The translations under genes were made by a program, and so were the position numbers. Positions 26,988-35,422 of a stretch of 64,000 nucleotides of DNA are shown piece by piece. The stretch covers positions 16,712-80,711 of the forward strand of contig NZ_FOKQ01000018.1 of NCBI RefSeq assembly GCF_900112155.1. Reading direction: 5' to 3'. The notes under the pieces were generated by a model. It ran no database searches and was not told the DNA's origin. It was given only the letters and a program-made list of their open reading frames with translations. Each line of letters starts with the position of its first letter. Within the stretch, counting starts at the first letter, position 1. The DNA is from Hominimerdicola alba. GTDB lineage: Bacteria; Bacillota; Clostridia; Oscillospirales; Ruminococcaceae.

Positions 26988-27009
26988 GTACCGTTCATGA
27001 GGTGGATAT

Positions 27010-27331
27010 ATGAAGCTTGACTATGAAAAGTTCCTCGGCATATTCAAAAATGCTGACAGGCACAATGTGGACGAGACTACATTTTATTTTTGATGACCCC
27101 GACGAGCAGGAGCGTTATCTTGGCTGGATAGGCGGGCAGGAGAAGCCCTACTGGGTGGGGTACTGTGATATCCCCGACGGTTGCGAGTATTCTTCGGCGG
27201 AGGAAATGTTCACGGCGAAGATATTTGACGGCAGATCGCTGAAAGAACGCTGGGAACAGGCTGATATCTGCAATATCGGAGGGATAGATGCCGAGACATG
27301 GCTGAGTTATTACGAAGAAGACAGGTCGTGA
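27010..27331 (+). pseudogene. small conserved-type gene split by a frameshift in a T run
   Basis: The ATG at 27010 follows GAGGTGG and reads MKLDYEKFLGIFKNADRHNV..., but stops at a TGA at 27091-27093. The next frame continues in good coding sequence (DDPDEQERYLGWIGGQEKPY... to EEDRS) up to 27331. Removing one T from the TTTTATTTTT run just before the stop joins the halves as ...DETTFYF-DDPDEQ.... This may be a true pseudogene, a sequencing error, or ribosomal slippage. About 106 residues if joined. The gene is flanked by intact genes with short gaps. Family not recognised. Confidence 0.6.
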
Positions 27332-27340
27332 GGTGATTTC

Positions 27341-27835
27341 ATGAGATTTGAATACTGTCCCTTTTGCGGGAAGAAGACCATTCTTAAAGAGATAGGCGAC
27401 GAGGGTCAGATACCCTACTGTGAGGACTGCGCCAGACCTCTGTTTGATATGTTTTCCACCTGCGTGCTGAACGTGGTGGTGAACGAGGATAACGAAGTAC
27501 TGCTGATAAGGCAGAGCTACGGCGACACATCCAGGTATGTGGGGGTAGCGGGCTTTATGAAGATCGGGGAGACTCCCGAAGAAGCGGGCGCAAGGGAAGT
27601 TCTGGAAGAAACAGGGCTCACGGCGGAGAGTATCAGGTACATCGACAGTGCTTTTTACGATGGCAGAGATCAGCTCATGCTGGGACTTCTGGCGAGGGTA
27701 AAAAAGGCAGACTGCGATATCTCGGGAGAACTGCTTGAAGCTAAGTGGTTCACCTTTGACGATGCGGTGAAGACCGTCCGTGAGGGGAGCATAATACAGA
27801 GGTTCATAATCGCTGCTGAAAAGGAGATGGGATAG
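27341..27835 (+). CDS. NUDIX hydrolase with N-terminal zinc ribbon
   Basis: 164 residues. A zinc ribbon (C6, C9, C27, C30) precedes the NUDIX domain, whose box is GFMKIGETPEEAGAREVLEE followed by TG, with all conserved Glu and Arg residues. The layout is that of NudC-like and related NUDIX proteins, which hydrolyse NAD(H) or other nucleoside diphosphate derivatives; the NudC-specific SQPWPFPxS motif is not seen, so the substrate is open. RBS GAGGTG. Confidence 0.88.
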   Translation: MRFEYCPFCGKKTILKEIGDEGQIPYCEDCARPLFDMFSTCVLNVVVNEDNEVLLIRQSYGDTSRYVGVAGFMKIGETPEEAGAREVLEETGLTAESIRYIDSAFYDGRDQLMLGLLARVKKADCDISGELLEAKWFTFDDAVKTVREGSIIQRFIIAAEKEMG

Positions 27836-27836
27836 T

Positions 27837-28373
27837 ATGATAATGGTATATCTGATGCTGGCTTTGGCACCTTTGTGTATCATCTATATGATAGTATCCT
27901 CATCTAAGCGGTACTCGGTAACTGAAAGTGCTAAGATGGCAGGCGGTGTGGTTTTTAAGCACAGGGATCCCGGGCTTTTGAGTAAAGTCTGGTATAGTCT
28001 GGTATGGATACTGATCACGGGTGCGAATCTGCTGTTGAACATGAAAAGGCTCGGATACGGCAGCGGGTACGGGAGTATTGATCCGCGAAAGCAGTTCATC
28101 TTTTACCTGATAGCGCTGGTGATCTATGTAATGATATTTATATTCTCCATACAGCAGTATCTGAAGTACAGCGAATTCAGGCTGTGTGCAAGCTGTTTCT
28201 ATCTTGGCGGAGTGAAATACGACAGGAAGAAGTACTGCTACACCCTTGAGGGCGATACGGTGATATTCAGTGCAAAGGGCGCAAAAAATATAGAGATCGA
28301 TATTCCCGAAAAGAAGAGAAAAGAAGTGCTGGGTATCCTGGGAAAGTATTACACCAAAAGTGAGAATGGATAG
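27837..28373 (+). CDS. membrane protein of a duplicated pair (first copy)
   Basis: 178 residues. Hydrophobic segments at about 4-20, 52-68 and 85-105 are followed by a soluble C-terminal part. It starts one base after the NUDIX stop codon. The last 60 residues (from EFRLCASCFYLGG) are almost identical to those of the next gene, while the membrane part differs strongly. The C-terminal part (LEGDTVIFSAKGAKNIEIDI) resembles the PH-like domains of other membrane proteins in the window. Function unknown. Confidence 0.6.
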   Translation: MIMVYLMLALAPLCIIYMIVSSSKRYSVTESAKMAGGVVFKHRDPGLLSKVWYSLVWILITGANLLLNMKRLGYGSGYGSIDPRKQFIFYLIALVIYVMIFIFSIQQYLKYSEFRLCASCFYLGGVKYDRKKYCYTLEGDTVIFSAKGAKNIEIDIPEKKRKEVLGILGKYYTKSENG

Positions 28374-28378
28374 ATAGC

Positions 28379-28924
28379 ATGATAAAGGAATATTTGAACC
28401 CGGTGCTAGGGATCGTTTCTATCATAATTTTGATCGTTTATATCATCTTTACTATAATAGAGATATCGAAGAGAAGCAAAGGAATGATGGAGGCTGAGAA
28501 TGCGGGCGGTGTGTTGTTCAGGTATAAGTATCCCGAATTTGTAAAAGCACTGATTTTATCAATTTTCGGAATACTGCTGTCAGGAACTGTTGTTTTGTTG
28601 GAATTGTCCGGACGTGATGTTGCTAACTTGACATTTAAAAATATAGGAGCGATATCATGTTACTGTGCAATGTTGGGACTGTATGTTACTAATTTGATAC
28701 AATGGCTGATAGTTTATTTTAAGTATAACGAATTCAGGCTGTGTGATGACTGTTTCTATCTTGGCGGAGCTAAATACGACAAGAAGAAGTACAGCTACAC
28801 CCTTGAGGGCGATACGGTGATATTCAGTGCAAAGGGCGCAAAAAATATAGAGATCGATATTCCCGAAAAGAAGAAAAAAGAAGTGCTGGGTATTCTGGGA
28901 AAGTATTATAAAATGGCTGAATGA
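28379..28924 (+). CDS. membrane protein of a duplicated pair (second copy)
   Basis: 181 residues, paralog of the preceding gene with the same layout. The DNA from 28730 to 28907 is nearly identical to 28173-28350, although the N-terminal halves share only scattered residues (AGGVLF/AGGVVF). This fits either duplication with strong selection on the tail or gene conversion. Starts 5 bases after the first copy ends. Confidence 0.6.
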   Translation: MIKEYLNPVLGIVSIIILIVYIIFTIIEISKRSKGMMEAENAGGVLFRYKYPEFVKALILSIFGILLSGTVVLLELSGRDVANLTFKNIGAISCYCAMLGLYVTNLIQWLIVYFKYNEFRLCDDCFYLGGAKYDKKKYSYTLEGDTVIFSAKGAKNIEIDIPEKKKKEVLGILGKYYKMAE

Positions 28925-29040
28925 TGAAAAAAACTCGGCAAGTTTTGAGCTTACGGTAAGGTGACGGGATAGGTCTAACGGCGGGGACAGATGTTTCCGA
29001 ATGTAAGCGCGGGGGCAACTGCAAAGGGAGATGAAACAGA

Positions 29041-29508
29041 ATGGTCAAATGGATGGTTTATATTACGATCGCGTGCATCGCTGCGAAGATATATATGTTT
29101 GTCAGGTCGAAAGGGAGTAATGATAATATTATTCCTGAGAACGAAACAGAGTTTGAAAATGAGAATTACAAAGAGCTTGAAAATCCTGAAGATGTAAGCA
29201 GATACTTCGATATAGATGTGGAAGAGATGGAGACCCACTTTTATGTTGGAGTAAAGCGCAGGTCTGACGGCAAGGATATGCTTATGAGTATGGAGAAGTG
29301 TGATTTCCCCGTCTACATGGACTTTTTATACAGCATAGAGGTAACGCCTCCATATGATTATTTACAAAGGTATACGCTTATAAAGAACACTCCCGAAAAT
29401 CCGCAGCCTGATGAGAATGAACCGACTGTTGCTGATGTGCGTGAGTGGATAGAAACGTTCATATTCGAGAACAAGGCGTATTTCAAAATACAGGAGGAAA
29501 GCCTATGA
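29041..29508 (+). CDS. membrane-anchored protein of unknown function
   Basis: 155 residues. An N-terminal hydrophobic segment (about 4-21) is followed by an acidic linker and a soluble domain with no recognisable family (DIDVEEMETHFYVGVKRRSD, then SIEVTPPYDYLQRYTLIKN). GGGAG precedes the ATG. Its stop codon overlaps the ATG of the HD hydrolase by four bases, so the two are coupled. Confidence 0.55.
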   Translation: MVKWMVYITIACIAAKIYMFVRSKGSNDNIIPENETEFENENYKELENPEDVSRYFDIDVEEMETHFYVGVKRRSDGKDMLMSMEKCDFPVYMDFLYSIEVTPPYDYLQRYTLIKNTPENPQPDENEPTVADVREWIETFIFENKAYFKIQEESL

Positions 29509-29936
29509 TCTACACCGATATGACCAGAAAAGCCATAGGCATAATGTATGCGGCTCACAAAGATCAGATGGACAAAAGCGGTGTACCTTATGTGTTTCAC
29601 CCCTGGCACGTTGCCGAACAGATGGTGACGGAGGAAAGCTGTGCCGCGGCACTTCTTCACGATGTTATAGAGGATACCGATGTTACTGCCGACGACCTGC
29701 TGAAAGCGGGGATAAGTGAGGAAGTAGTCAGTGCGGTGAAGATGCTGACCCATGACGACAGCGAACCCTATCTTGAATATGTGGCACGTATCAAGGAAAA
29801 CCCCATAGCGCGGGCAGTAAAGCTTGCCGACCTTGCGCACAACAGTGATATCACAAGATTTGACAGACCCATGACCGACAAGGACAGGGCAAGGCTTGAA
29901 AAGTATAAAAAGGCTGTATCTATATTAAATAATTAG
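29505..29936 (+). CDS. HD-domain phosphohydrolase, RelA/SpoT-hydrolase-like (MESH1-like)
   Basis: 143 residues from the ATG preceded by AGGAGGAAAGCCT. The metal ligands of the family are visible: H18 in YAAHKDQ, H32 and H35 in YVFHPWHVAEQM, the HD pair 52-53 in LLHDVIEDTDV, and D in ARAVKLADLAHNSD. The order matches the (p)ppGpp hydrolase domain of Rel proteins without a synthetase. Standalone enzymes of this size (MESH1-type) hydrolyse (p)ppGpp or related nucleotides; activity here is inferred. A longer frame from 29445 runs into the previous gene. Confidence 0.8.
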   Translation: MIYTDMTRKAIGIMYAAHKDQMDKSGVPYVFHPWHVAEQMVTEESCAAALLHDVIEDTDVTADDLLKAGISEEVVSAVKMLTHDDSEPYLEYVARIKENPIARAVKLADLAHNSDITRFDRPMTDKDRARLEKYKKAVSILNN

Positions 29937-29962
29937 AAAAAACAGAGAAAGGAAGATAACAT

Positions 29963-30595
29963 ATGTATATGTACATTTTTATAGCTCTGGTCATCTTTAT
30001 GATAATAGCCATGATAAGAGCATGGTCAAAGAATATTAAAACTGTCCGCTCGGCGGAAAACAAGGCAAGGCTGAGGATCTTCTCTAAGAAGTCGCTTATA
30101 ATGTCTACCATCTGGCTGGCGATAACATTATTCAGCATTATCGAGAATACAGTAATGCTTTTTAACGCTATCGCTCAGCAGGATAATTATATTGCAGATC
30201 ATACTTATACGAGAAAAACTGCATGGGGCAGTGAGATAAAGGAAACTGTAACATCGACCCCTTTTGATGACGCAGTAAAAGATCTCAGGCTCAGTATGGT
30301 ATTTTTCGCTTTGATGCTGTTGCTATATATTCTGTACAACCTCAGTACAAACAGCTCCTATATCACCGAAAAGGGTATTTTTCACGGTGTACGCAGTTAC
30401 AGACCCGATGAAATAAAATATATCATGGAGGATGATATGGAAAAACCTGTACTTATATACAGGAGGACCAATAAAGAGTTTATTGTCAGAAAAGTATCTG
30501 ATACCAAGCGCTGTCGTGAGATAATTACGGAATATTATAAAAATGCAAAGTATTATTCAGAGCATCAAGGGCTTAAATATGGCAGCGAAGAATGA
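29963..30595 (+). CDS. membrane protein with C-terminal PH-like region
   Basis: 210 residues with hydrophobic segments at about 2-20, 48-70 and 111-130, then a soluble part reading YITEKGIFHGVRSYRPDEIK and KPVLIYRRTNKEFIVRKV. It shares the layout, though little sequence, of the pair at 27837 and 28379. AAAGGAAG precedes the ATG. Function unknown. Confidence 0.55.
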   Translation: MYMYIFIALVIFMIIAMIRAWSKNIKTVRSAENKARLRIFSKKSLIMSTIWLAITLFSIIENTVMLFNAIAQQDNYIADHTYTRKTAWGSEIKETVTSTPFDDAVKDLRLSMVFFALMLLLYILYNLSTNSSYITEKGIFHGVRSYRPDEIKYIMEDDMEKPVLIYRRTNKEFIVRKVSDTKRCREIITEYYKNAKYYSEHQGLKYGSEE

Positions 30596-30641
30596 TAAGA
30601 CGATAACTGACGAATGACAGACTTCGGTCACGGAGGTGTTT

Positions 30642-30947
30642 ATGGGACTTAAATTGTTCGTGGACGACACAAGAGATTTTCCGAAAGGCTATGAGTGTGT
30701 GCGAAGTTATGATGACTGCATAATGTATTTCAGGCTGTTCGGGGATTTTGACCATGTGAGCCTTGACTATCATCTCGGTGAGGAACACACGGGGCTGGAT
30801 ATATTGAAATGGATGAAGGAAAACGGTAAAGAACCTAAGCATATCAATATCCACAGCAACCATATCGTCGGTATGAGAGAGATGAAAAAGTACGCCGAGG
30901 AGAATTTCAAAAACTCGGTTATAACTATGAATACGCTTTACAAATAA
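30642..30947 (+). CDS. cyclic-phosphate-processing receiver (cREC) domain protein
   Basis: 101 residues. The sequence matches the small receiver-like domain described from RNA-repair and cyclic-phosphate processing neighbourhoods: LFVDDTRDFPKGYECVRSYD, HVSLDYHLGEEHTGLDIL with D42 at the receiver acidic site, and HINIHSNHIVGMREMKKY with two His (71, 74). It is a whole protein with no kinase partner nearby. The family is predicted to act on phosphate ends of RNA or nucleotides rather than as a phospho-relay receiver. The ATG at 30642 follows GGAGG by five bases; a GTG at 30636 would overlap that site. Confidence 0.75.
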   Translation: MGLKLFVDDTRDFPKGYECVRSYDDCIMYFRLFGDFDHVSLDYHLGEEHTGLDILKWMKENGKEPKHINIHSNHIVGMREMKKYAEENFKNSVITMNTLYK

Positions 30948-31013
30948 TAGTATCGCTTGCGGCGATACCGTGAACTCTGCCGAAAACGGCGATAATATAA
31001 AGGAAGAATTCAA

Positions 31014-31877
31014 ATGAGGATTGCAGAAAACTGGAAAGATTACAGGATACTGGATACAACAGACGGTGACAAGCTGGAAAGCTGGGGCGGCAAGGTACTT
31101 GTCAGACCCGATCCACAGATAATCTGGAAAAGCCCGAAGCGCACTGATATGTGGGATAAGGCAGACGCAGTATATCACCGTTCTTCAAAGGGCGGCGGCG
31201 AGTGGGAGTACCGCAGAAAGCTACCCGAAAGCTGGAACATAAAGTACAGAGACCTGACCTTTGTCATAAGACCCACAGGCTTTAAGCACACGGGACTTTT
31301 CCCCGAGCAGGCTGTTAACTGGGATTTTATGGCAGATAAGATAAAGAACGCAGGACGTCCAGTAAAGGTGCTGAACCTGTTTGCATACACAGGAGGTGCG
31401 ACCCTTGCCTGTGCGGCGGCGGGAGCAAGTGTATCCCACGTTGATGCTTCAAAGGGCATGGTGCAGTGGGCAAGAGATAATGCGGCGGCATCAGGACTTT
31501 CGGACAAGCCGATACGCTGGCTTGTGGACGATTGCGAGAAGTTCGTAAAGCGTGAGATAAGGCGTGGGAACTTCTATGACGGTATCGTTATGGACCCGCC
31601 CAGCTACGGCAGAGGTCCCGGGGGTGAGGTATGGAAGCTTGAAGACTGCATATACGACCTTGTAAAGACCTGTGCGGGAGTACTGAGCGACAAGCCGCTG
31701 TTCTTCCTGCTGAACAGCTATACCACGGGACTTTCACCCTCGGTAATGGCGTACATACTTAACGATGTGCTGACTACCCAGCGGGGCGGAAGTGTGACCG
31801 CGGACGAGATAGGACTTCCCGTTGAAGCGACAAAAGGCGTACTGCCATGCGGCTCAACAGCAATTTGGAATTCATAA
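31014..31877 (+). CDS. class I SAM-dependent methyltransferase, RlmI/RlmK-like
   Basis: 287 residues. The Rossmann motif I is VLNLFAYTGGATLACAAAGA, followed by VSHVDASKGMVQWARDNAAA, and the catalytic-type motif is IVMDPPSYGRGPGGEVWKLE. This is the pattern of the RlmI/RlmL-K group of rRNA m5C or m2G methyltransferases, but the N-terminal PUA domain of RlmI is absent. The target is not known. The last codons and the stop (ATTCATAA) belong to a dispersed repeat. Confidence 0.85.
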   Translation: MRIAENWKDYRILDTTDGDKLESWGGKVLVRPDPQIIWKSPKRTDMWDKADAVYHRSSKGGGEWEYRRKLPESWNIKYRDLTFVIRPTGFKHTGLFPEQAVNWDFMADKIKNAGRPVKVLNLFAYTGGATLACAAAGASVSHVDASKGMVQWARDNAAASGLSDKPIRWLVDDCEKFVKREIRRGNFYDGIVMDPPSYGRGPGGEVWKLEDCIYDLVKTCAGVLSDKPLFFLLNSYTTGLSPSVMAYILNDVLTTQRGGSVTADEIGLPVEATKGVLPCGSTAIWNS

Positions 31878-31905
31878 TTCACAATTCATAATTCATAATT
31901 ATTGG
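31868..31905 (+). repeat. dispersed gene-end repeat, short copy C
   Basis: GAATTCATAATTC, then CAATTCATAATTC and ATAATTATTGG: the outer parts of copies A and B without the GCAATAA...TTATTGC core. It supplies the stop codon of the methyltransferase gene. Confidence 0.6.
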
Positions 31906-31964
31906 CAGGGCGGCAGGGTTGCCGTGATGTCGGTTGTGAGTTGTTGGCGAAGTGAGGTGGCGGC

Positions 31965-32114
31965 ATGAAATACTTAGCTATTGTGTGTTTGGTTTTTGCT
32001 TTTATATGCGATATTATTATATTAAGATCGCAAAAAGAAAACAAGAAGAAAGGGATCAGGTTTTTTATCGCAACTACTGTATGTACTATTTTAGCGATCC
32101 TATGTCTGATCTGA
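31965..32114 (+). CDS. 49-residue two-segment membrane peptide
   Basis: Starts MKYLAIVCLVFAFICDIIIL, has a basic turn (RSQKENKKKGIR) and a second hydrophobic segment ending AILCLI. GAGGTGGCGGC lies just before the ATG. A different frame over the same DNA is longer but poor in coding character. Function unknown; toxin-like membrane peptides have similar layouts, but nothing else supports that. Confidence 0.5.
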   Translation: MKYLAIVCLVFAFICDIIILRSQKENKKKGIRFFIATTVCTILAILCLI

Positions 32115-32155
32115 AAAATTACATATTGCGGGTTTATACGGGACGGTGATATATT

Positions 32156-32485
32156 ATGAGCGATAAGGTCGGTATAAAGGCTGACAGGTTCACGGCTTTG
32201 GTGGCTAAGGTAGTGCGGGGTTATGAGGACGTTTCGATGTCCGAGATAAAGCGTCGCATTGCTGACGGTGATTATCTTTATTCGGGCGACCTTTACAAAG
32301 CGGCGGAGATAAAGAAAGTTCTTAACCTAAATGATGAGCTGACAAATGCGGGCATAAACTGCCTGATGTATGTGCATGACGAGGTTACGAACAAGGAATA
32401 TCTGAACAATCTGCTCGTTTCGTACAAGCAGACCGAGGAATGGACAGAGTACGTCATGGACATGGAAGCACAGGTGGAAAATTAA
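32156..32485 (+). CDS. hypothetical soluble protein
   Basis: 109 residues, predicted mostly helical: KADRFTALVAKVVRGYEDVS then MSEIKRRIADGDYLYSGDLY. No family recognised. It lies 41 bases after the small membrane peptide. Confidence 0.55.
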   Translation: MSDKVGIKADRFTALVAKVVRGYEDVSMSEIKRRIADGDYLYSGDLYKAAEIKKVLNLNDELTNAGINCLMYVHDEVTNKEYLNNLLVSYKQTEEWTEYVMDMEAQVEN

Positions 32486-32559
32486 GGTCGTAAAACATAA
32501 AAGATAATGATAAAGCGAGAGCTTTTTCATAATAAATCAAAAAACAGGAGGTCACAAAA

Positions 32560-32802
32560 ATGGACGTAAAGGACATAACAAAGGCAGTTGGTGGAGACGG
32601 TATCGCTAAGGCAGTTGACAAGGCTGTTGATGCGGTAGCTGACAAGATACCTGTTTCCAAGTCGGTTAAGGACGACGTTAAGAAAGAGGTAAAGAAGGTG
32701 GCTACAAAGGAGAACATTGAGAAGGTAGCAACCAAAGAGAACATCGAAAAGGTAAAGGACGTTGCAGGCAAGGTCATCGACAAGGTAAAGGGTGACAAGT
32801 AA
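32560..32802 (+). CDS. small Lys/Val/Asp-rich helical protein with an internal repeat
   Basis: 80 residues almost without aromatic or Cys residues. The stretch VATKENIEKVATKENIEKV is a tandem 9-residue repeat that DNA shows as two near-identical 27-bp units. AGGAGGTCACAAAA gives a strong ribosome binding site. The composition suggests an amphipathic, possibly disordered or coiled protein; a general stress protein is one possibility. Function unknown. Confidence 0.6.
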   Translation: MDVKDITKAVGGDGIAKAVDKAVDAVADKIPVSKSVKDDVKKEVKKVATKENIEKVATKENIEKVKDVAGKVIDKVKGDK

Positions 32803-32946
32803 GGCGAACGTCCGCGGGCTTGCGGGGCGCAGATGCGTTCCGCAGAAAAGCCCAACGTACAGGTGTTCAGTGCTTATAAGATGGAATAAGTCTTATAAGC
32901 AGTGAACATCATAAACAGTAAACAACGAAGAGTAAGGAAAATATTT

Positions 32947-33801
32947 ATGAGCGAAAATTTCATCGAGATAAAAGATCTTCGGTTTTCATATATAAATGAT
33001 CTGGAAGAACCTCCCGTTAAGACAGAGGTGCTGAAAGGAGTCACGCTGAATATAAAAAAGGGTGAGTTCCTGGCGGTACTTGGTCACAACGGTTCGGGAA
33101 AAAGCACACTTGCAAAGTGTATAAATGCTATCAATCTTCCCGAGGCGGGGGGCGTGTTCGTTGACGGCATGGACACGCTGGACGAAGACAATCTCCTGCC
33201 CATAAGGCAGAGGGTGGGAATGGTATTCCAGAACCCCGACAACCAGATAGTTGCGACTATCGTTGAGGAGGACGTAGCTTTCGCTTTGGAGAACATGGGC
33301 GTTGAACCCGCGGAGATAAGGCGGAGAGTTGACGAAGCCCTGAAGACGGTGGGAATGTACGAATACCGTTTGCACGCCCCCCACAAGCTTTCCGGCGGAC
33401 AGAAACAGAGGGTGGCTATTGCGGGTATAATCGCTATGCGTCCCGACTGCATACTGCTTGACGAGCCTACGGCTATGCTTGACCCCAAGGGTCGTGAGGA
33501 AGTCATGAAGACTATAAAGCTTTTGAATTCTCAGGGCGTGACGATAGTGCTTATAACTCACTATATGGAAGAAGCGGCTCAGGCTGACCGTGTGGTAGTT
33601 ATCGACGGCGGCGAGGTAGTCATGGACGATGTGCCGCGGAAGATATTCTCACAGGTTGAGAAGATGAAAGAACTTGGTCTGGATGTTCCGCAGGTAACTG
33701 AACTTGCATGGGAGTTACAGAAAGCGGGATTTGATATCTCCACAGAAATAATCGATGAAGATGAGTGTGTGGAGAAGCTGGCGGAGCTGTTTGGAAAGTG
33801 A
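32947..33801 (+). CDS. ecfA1: energy-coupling factor transporter ATPase EcfA1
   Basis: 284 residues from the ATG after AAGGAAAATATTT. Walker [10 protein letters not shown] at residues 46-54, Q-loop [20 protein letters not shown] (the family signature), ABC signature LSGGQKQR and Walker [12 protein letters not shown]. With EcfA2 and EcfT it powers vitamin or metal uptake through exchangeable S components. The classic order ecfA1-ecfA2-ecfT-truA is kept, but a Fic gene and a membrane protein gene lie between ecfA1 and ecfA2. Confidence 0.93.
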   Translation: MSENFIEIKDLRFSYINDLEEPPVKTEVLKGVTLNIKKGEFLAVLGHNGSGKSTLAKCINAINLPEAGGVFVDGMDTLDEDNLLPIRQRVGMVFQNPDNQIVATIVEEDVAFALENMGVEPAEIRRRVDEALKTVGMYEYRLHAPHKLSGGQKQRVAIAGIIAMRPDCILLDEPTAMLDPKGREEVMKTIKLLNSQGVTIVLITHYMEEAAQADRVVVIDGGEVVMDDVPRKIFSQVEKMKELGLDVPQVTELAWELQKAGFDISTEIIDEDECVEKLAELFGK

Positions 33802-33809
33802 CGGACGGT

Positions 33810-34565
33810 ATGACATTAAGAGAAAAACTTCTTGAAGAAAAGCGTGTGGGTCACAAGGGTGGTATTTACAACAAGATGCAGGTGGATTTTGCTTACAATT
33901 CCAACCACATCGAGGGCAGCAGGCTTACCCACGACCAGACGCGGTATATATACGAAACCAAAACTGTAGGTGTGGACGGAGCTAATGACGCAGTCAGGGT
34001 GAATGATATCATCGAGACAGTGAATCATTTCAGGTGCTTTGACCATATACTTGATACCCTTGGTGAACCGCTGACGGAAGTGTACATCAAAGACCTGCAC
34101 CGCATGCTGAAAAGCGGGGTTATGGACAGATATGCCGTGATAGGAGAGTACAAGCAGGAAGCAAACGAGGTCGGTGGTATGCTGACGGCTTCACCTGATG
34201 AAGTTGGTATGAAGATGCGGGAACTTCTTGCGGAGAACGGCACTGAGATGACTTTATATGATGTTGCGCGTTTCCACATGATGTATGAGAAGATACACCC
34301 GTTCTATGATGGAAACGGTCGTACAGGCAGGCTGCTGATGTTCAAGCAATGTCTGGAAAACGATATAATACCCTTCTTTATAAGTGATGACGACAAGATG
34401 TTCTATTATATGGGGCTGAAAGAATGGCAGACTGGTGACAGCGATGAAAGGCTGATAAACGTTTTTCTTGCGGCACAGGACTACACCAAGGCTGTGATGG
34501 AACATTTCGGGATAGAATATGACAGGACTTTTGTTGAATACAAGGATATAGTCAAGAGGAAATAA
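33810..34565 (+). CDS. Fic-family protein with N-terminal inhibitory motif
   Basis: 251 residues from the ATG at 33810, nine bases after ecfA1. The active motif HPFYDGNGRTGR is at residues 163-174 with catalytic H163. An inhibitory helix motif of the S/TxxxE(G/N) type is visible at residues 31-36 (SNHIEG), so this is a self-inhibited (class II-like) enzyme. Fic proteins transfer AMP or other phosphate groups to target proteins, and with a swapped site also remove them. The target is unknown. No separate antitoxin is seen. Confidence 0.88.
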   Translation: MTLREKLLEEKRVGHKGGIYNKMQVDFAYNSNHIEGSRLTHDQTRYIYETKTVGVDGANDAVRVNDIIETVNHFRCFDHILDTLGEPLTEVYIKDLHRMLKSGVMDRYAVIGEYKQEANEVGGMLTASPDEVGMKMRELLAENGTEMTLYDVARFHMMYEKIHPFYDGNGRTGRLLMFKQCLENDIIPFFISDDDKMFYYMGLKEWQTGDSDERLINVFLAAQDYTKAVMEHFGIEYDRTFVEYKDIVKRK

Positions 34566-34593
34566 TAAAAAGCGATCTAGCGAGGACGAAAAA

Positions 34594-35397
34594 ATGCTTG
34601 TAACAGGTTCTGCACTAATAGCAGTATTGCTGATAGTGCTTGGAAAGACAGGAAAACTCAAACTGCATAAGACATCGGCGGCTGTTGTGGCTATGCTGAT
34701 GACAGCGGCAGTTGCGGGTATGTATTTTGCCGAAGGTGCAAGACTGCTTGCGGCTATGGGCGTTAAAGTCACGGGGCTGAAAGGCAAGGAGTACGAGTAC
34801 GTAAAGATATTCGGAAGCACATCCAAGGCGGCGATAGTTGCAAAGACAATACTTATGGCAGTATGTGCAGTTCCGTCGGCGGCGGGGCTGATATATACGG
34901 CTCAGGCGCTGGTAAGGAAGTCGGCTGTGCGTGAAGGCTATGAAGCTGACAATGTGTACTCGGCGCGGCGGGCTAAGGATTCGGCAGCGCGTGGTATAGC
35001 GGCGGCAGTATGTATGATAGGTGCTTTTGTGCTGATGGTGATACTTGCACTGCCCCATCTGGACGAACTTATGCAGACGATGATGATAGTCTTGAATCCG
35101 TTTATCTTGCTGATATTCTGCCTTCTGACTTTCGGAATCGCACTGATACCGCTGACAGGATATTTTCTTGTGGTCAACGGAGTATTGTTCATGGTAGTCA
35201 GCGGGCTTGGCGCGGCGGCGCTGGTGCTGTATATCCTTTCGGTGTTATTCGGCATATCCGCAGCGGCAAGTGCTGTAAAGAGCGGTGCGATAAGCAAGGG
35301 TCGCGGGACGATATACGGTCTGCTGAGTTTACTGGCGGGCTGGAACATCGTAGTATTTTGCAGCCTGAAAAAAGAGATATCGAAGAACGCAGGATAA
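34594..35397 (+). CDS. polytopic membrane protein in the ecf operon
   Basis: 267 residues with about six hydrophobic segments (SALIAVLLIVLG, TSAAVVAMLMTAAVAGMYF, KTILMAVCAVPSAAGLIY, GIAAAVCMIGAFVLMVILAL, FILLIFCLLTFGIALIPLTG, then VVNGVLFMVVSGLGAAALVL). No S-component motif is recognisable, but its position between ecfA1 and ecfA2 makes that worth considering. Function unknown. Confidence 0.5.
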   Translation: MLVTGSALIAVLLIVLGKTGKLKLHKTSAAVVAMLMTAAVAGMYFAEGARLLAAMGVKVTGLKGKEYEYVKIFGSTSKAAIVAKTILMAVCAVPSAAGLIYTAQALVRKSAVREGYEADNVYSARRAKDSAARGIAAAVCMIGAFVLMVILALPHLDELMQTMMIVLNPFILLIFCLLTFGIALIPLTGYFLVVNGVLFMVVSGLGAAALVLYILSVLFGISAAASAVKSGAISKGRGTIYGLLSLLAGWNIVVFCSLKKEISKNAG

Positions 35398-35422
35398 TGC
35401 GTTATAGTTTGGAGAAAGTAAA

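Noticed and set aside
31952..32149. 65-residue open frame overlapping the 49-residue membrane peptide
   Set aside because: Its start falls in the ribosome binding site of the other frame, and its residue pattern is unlike a protein.
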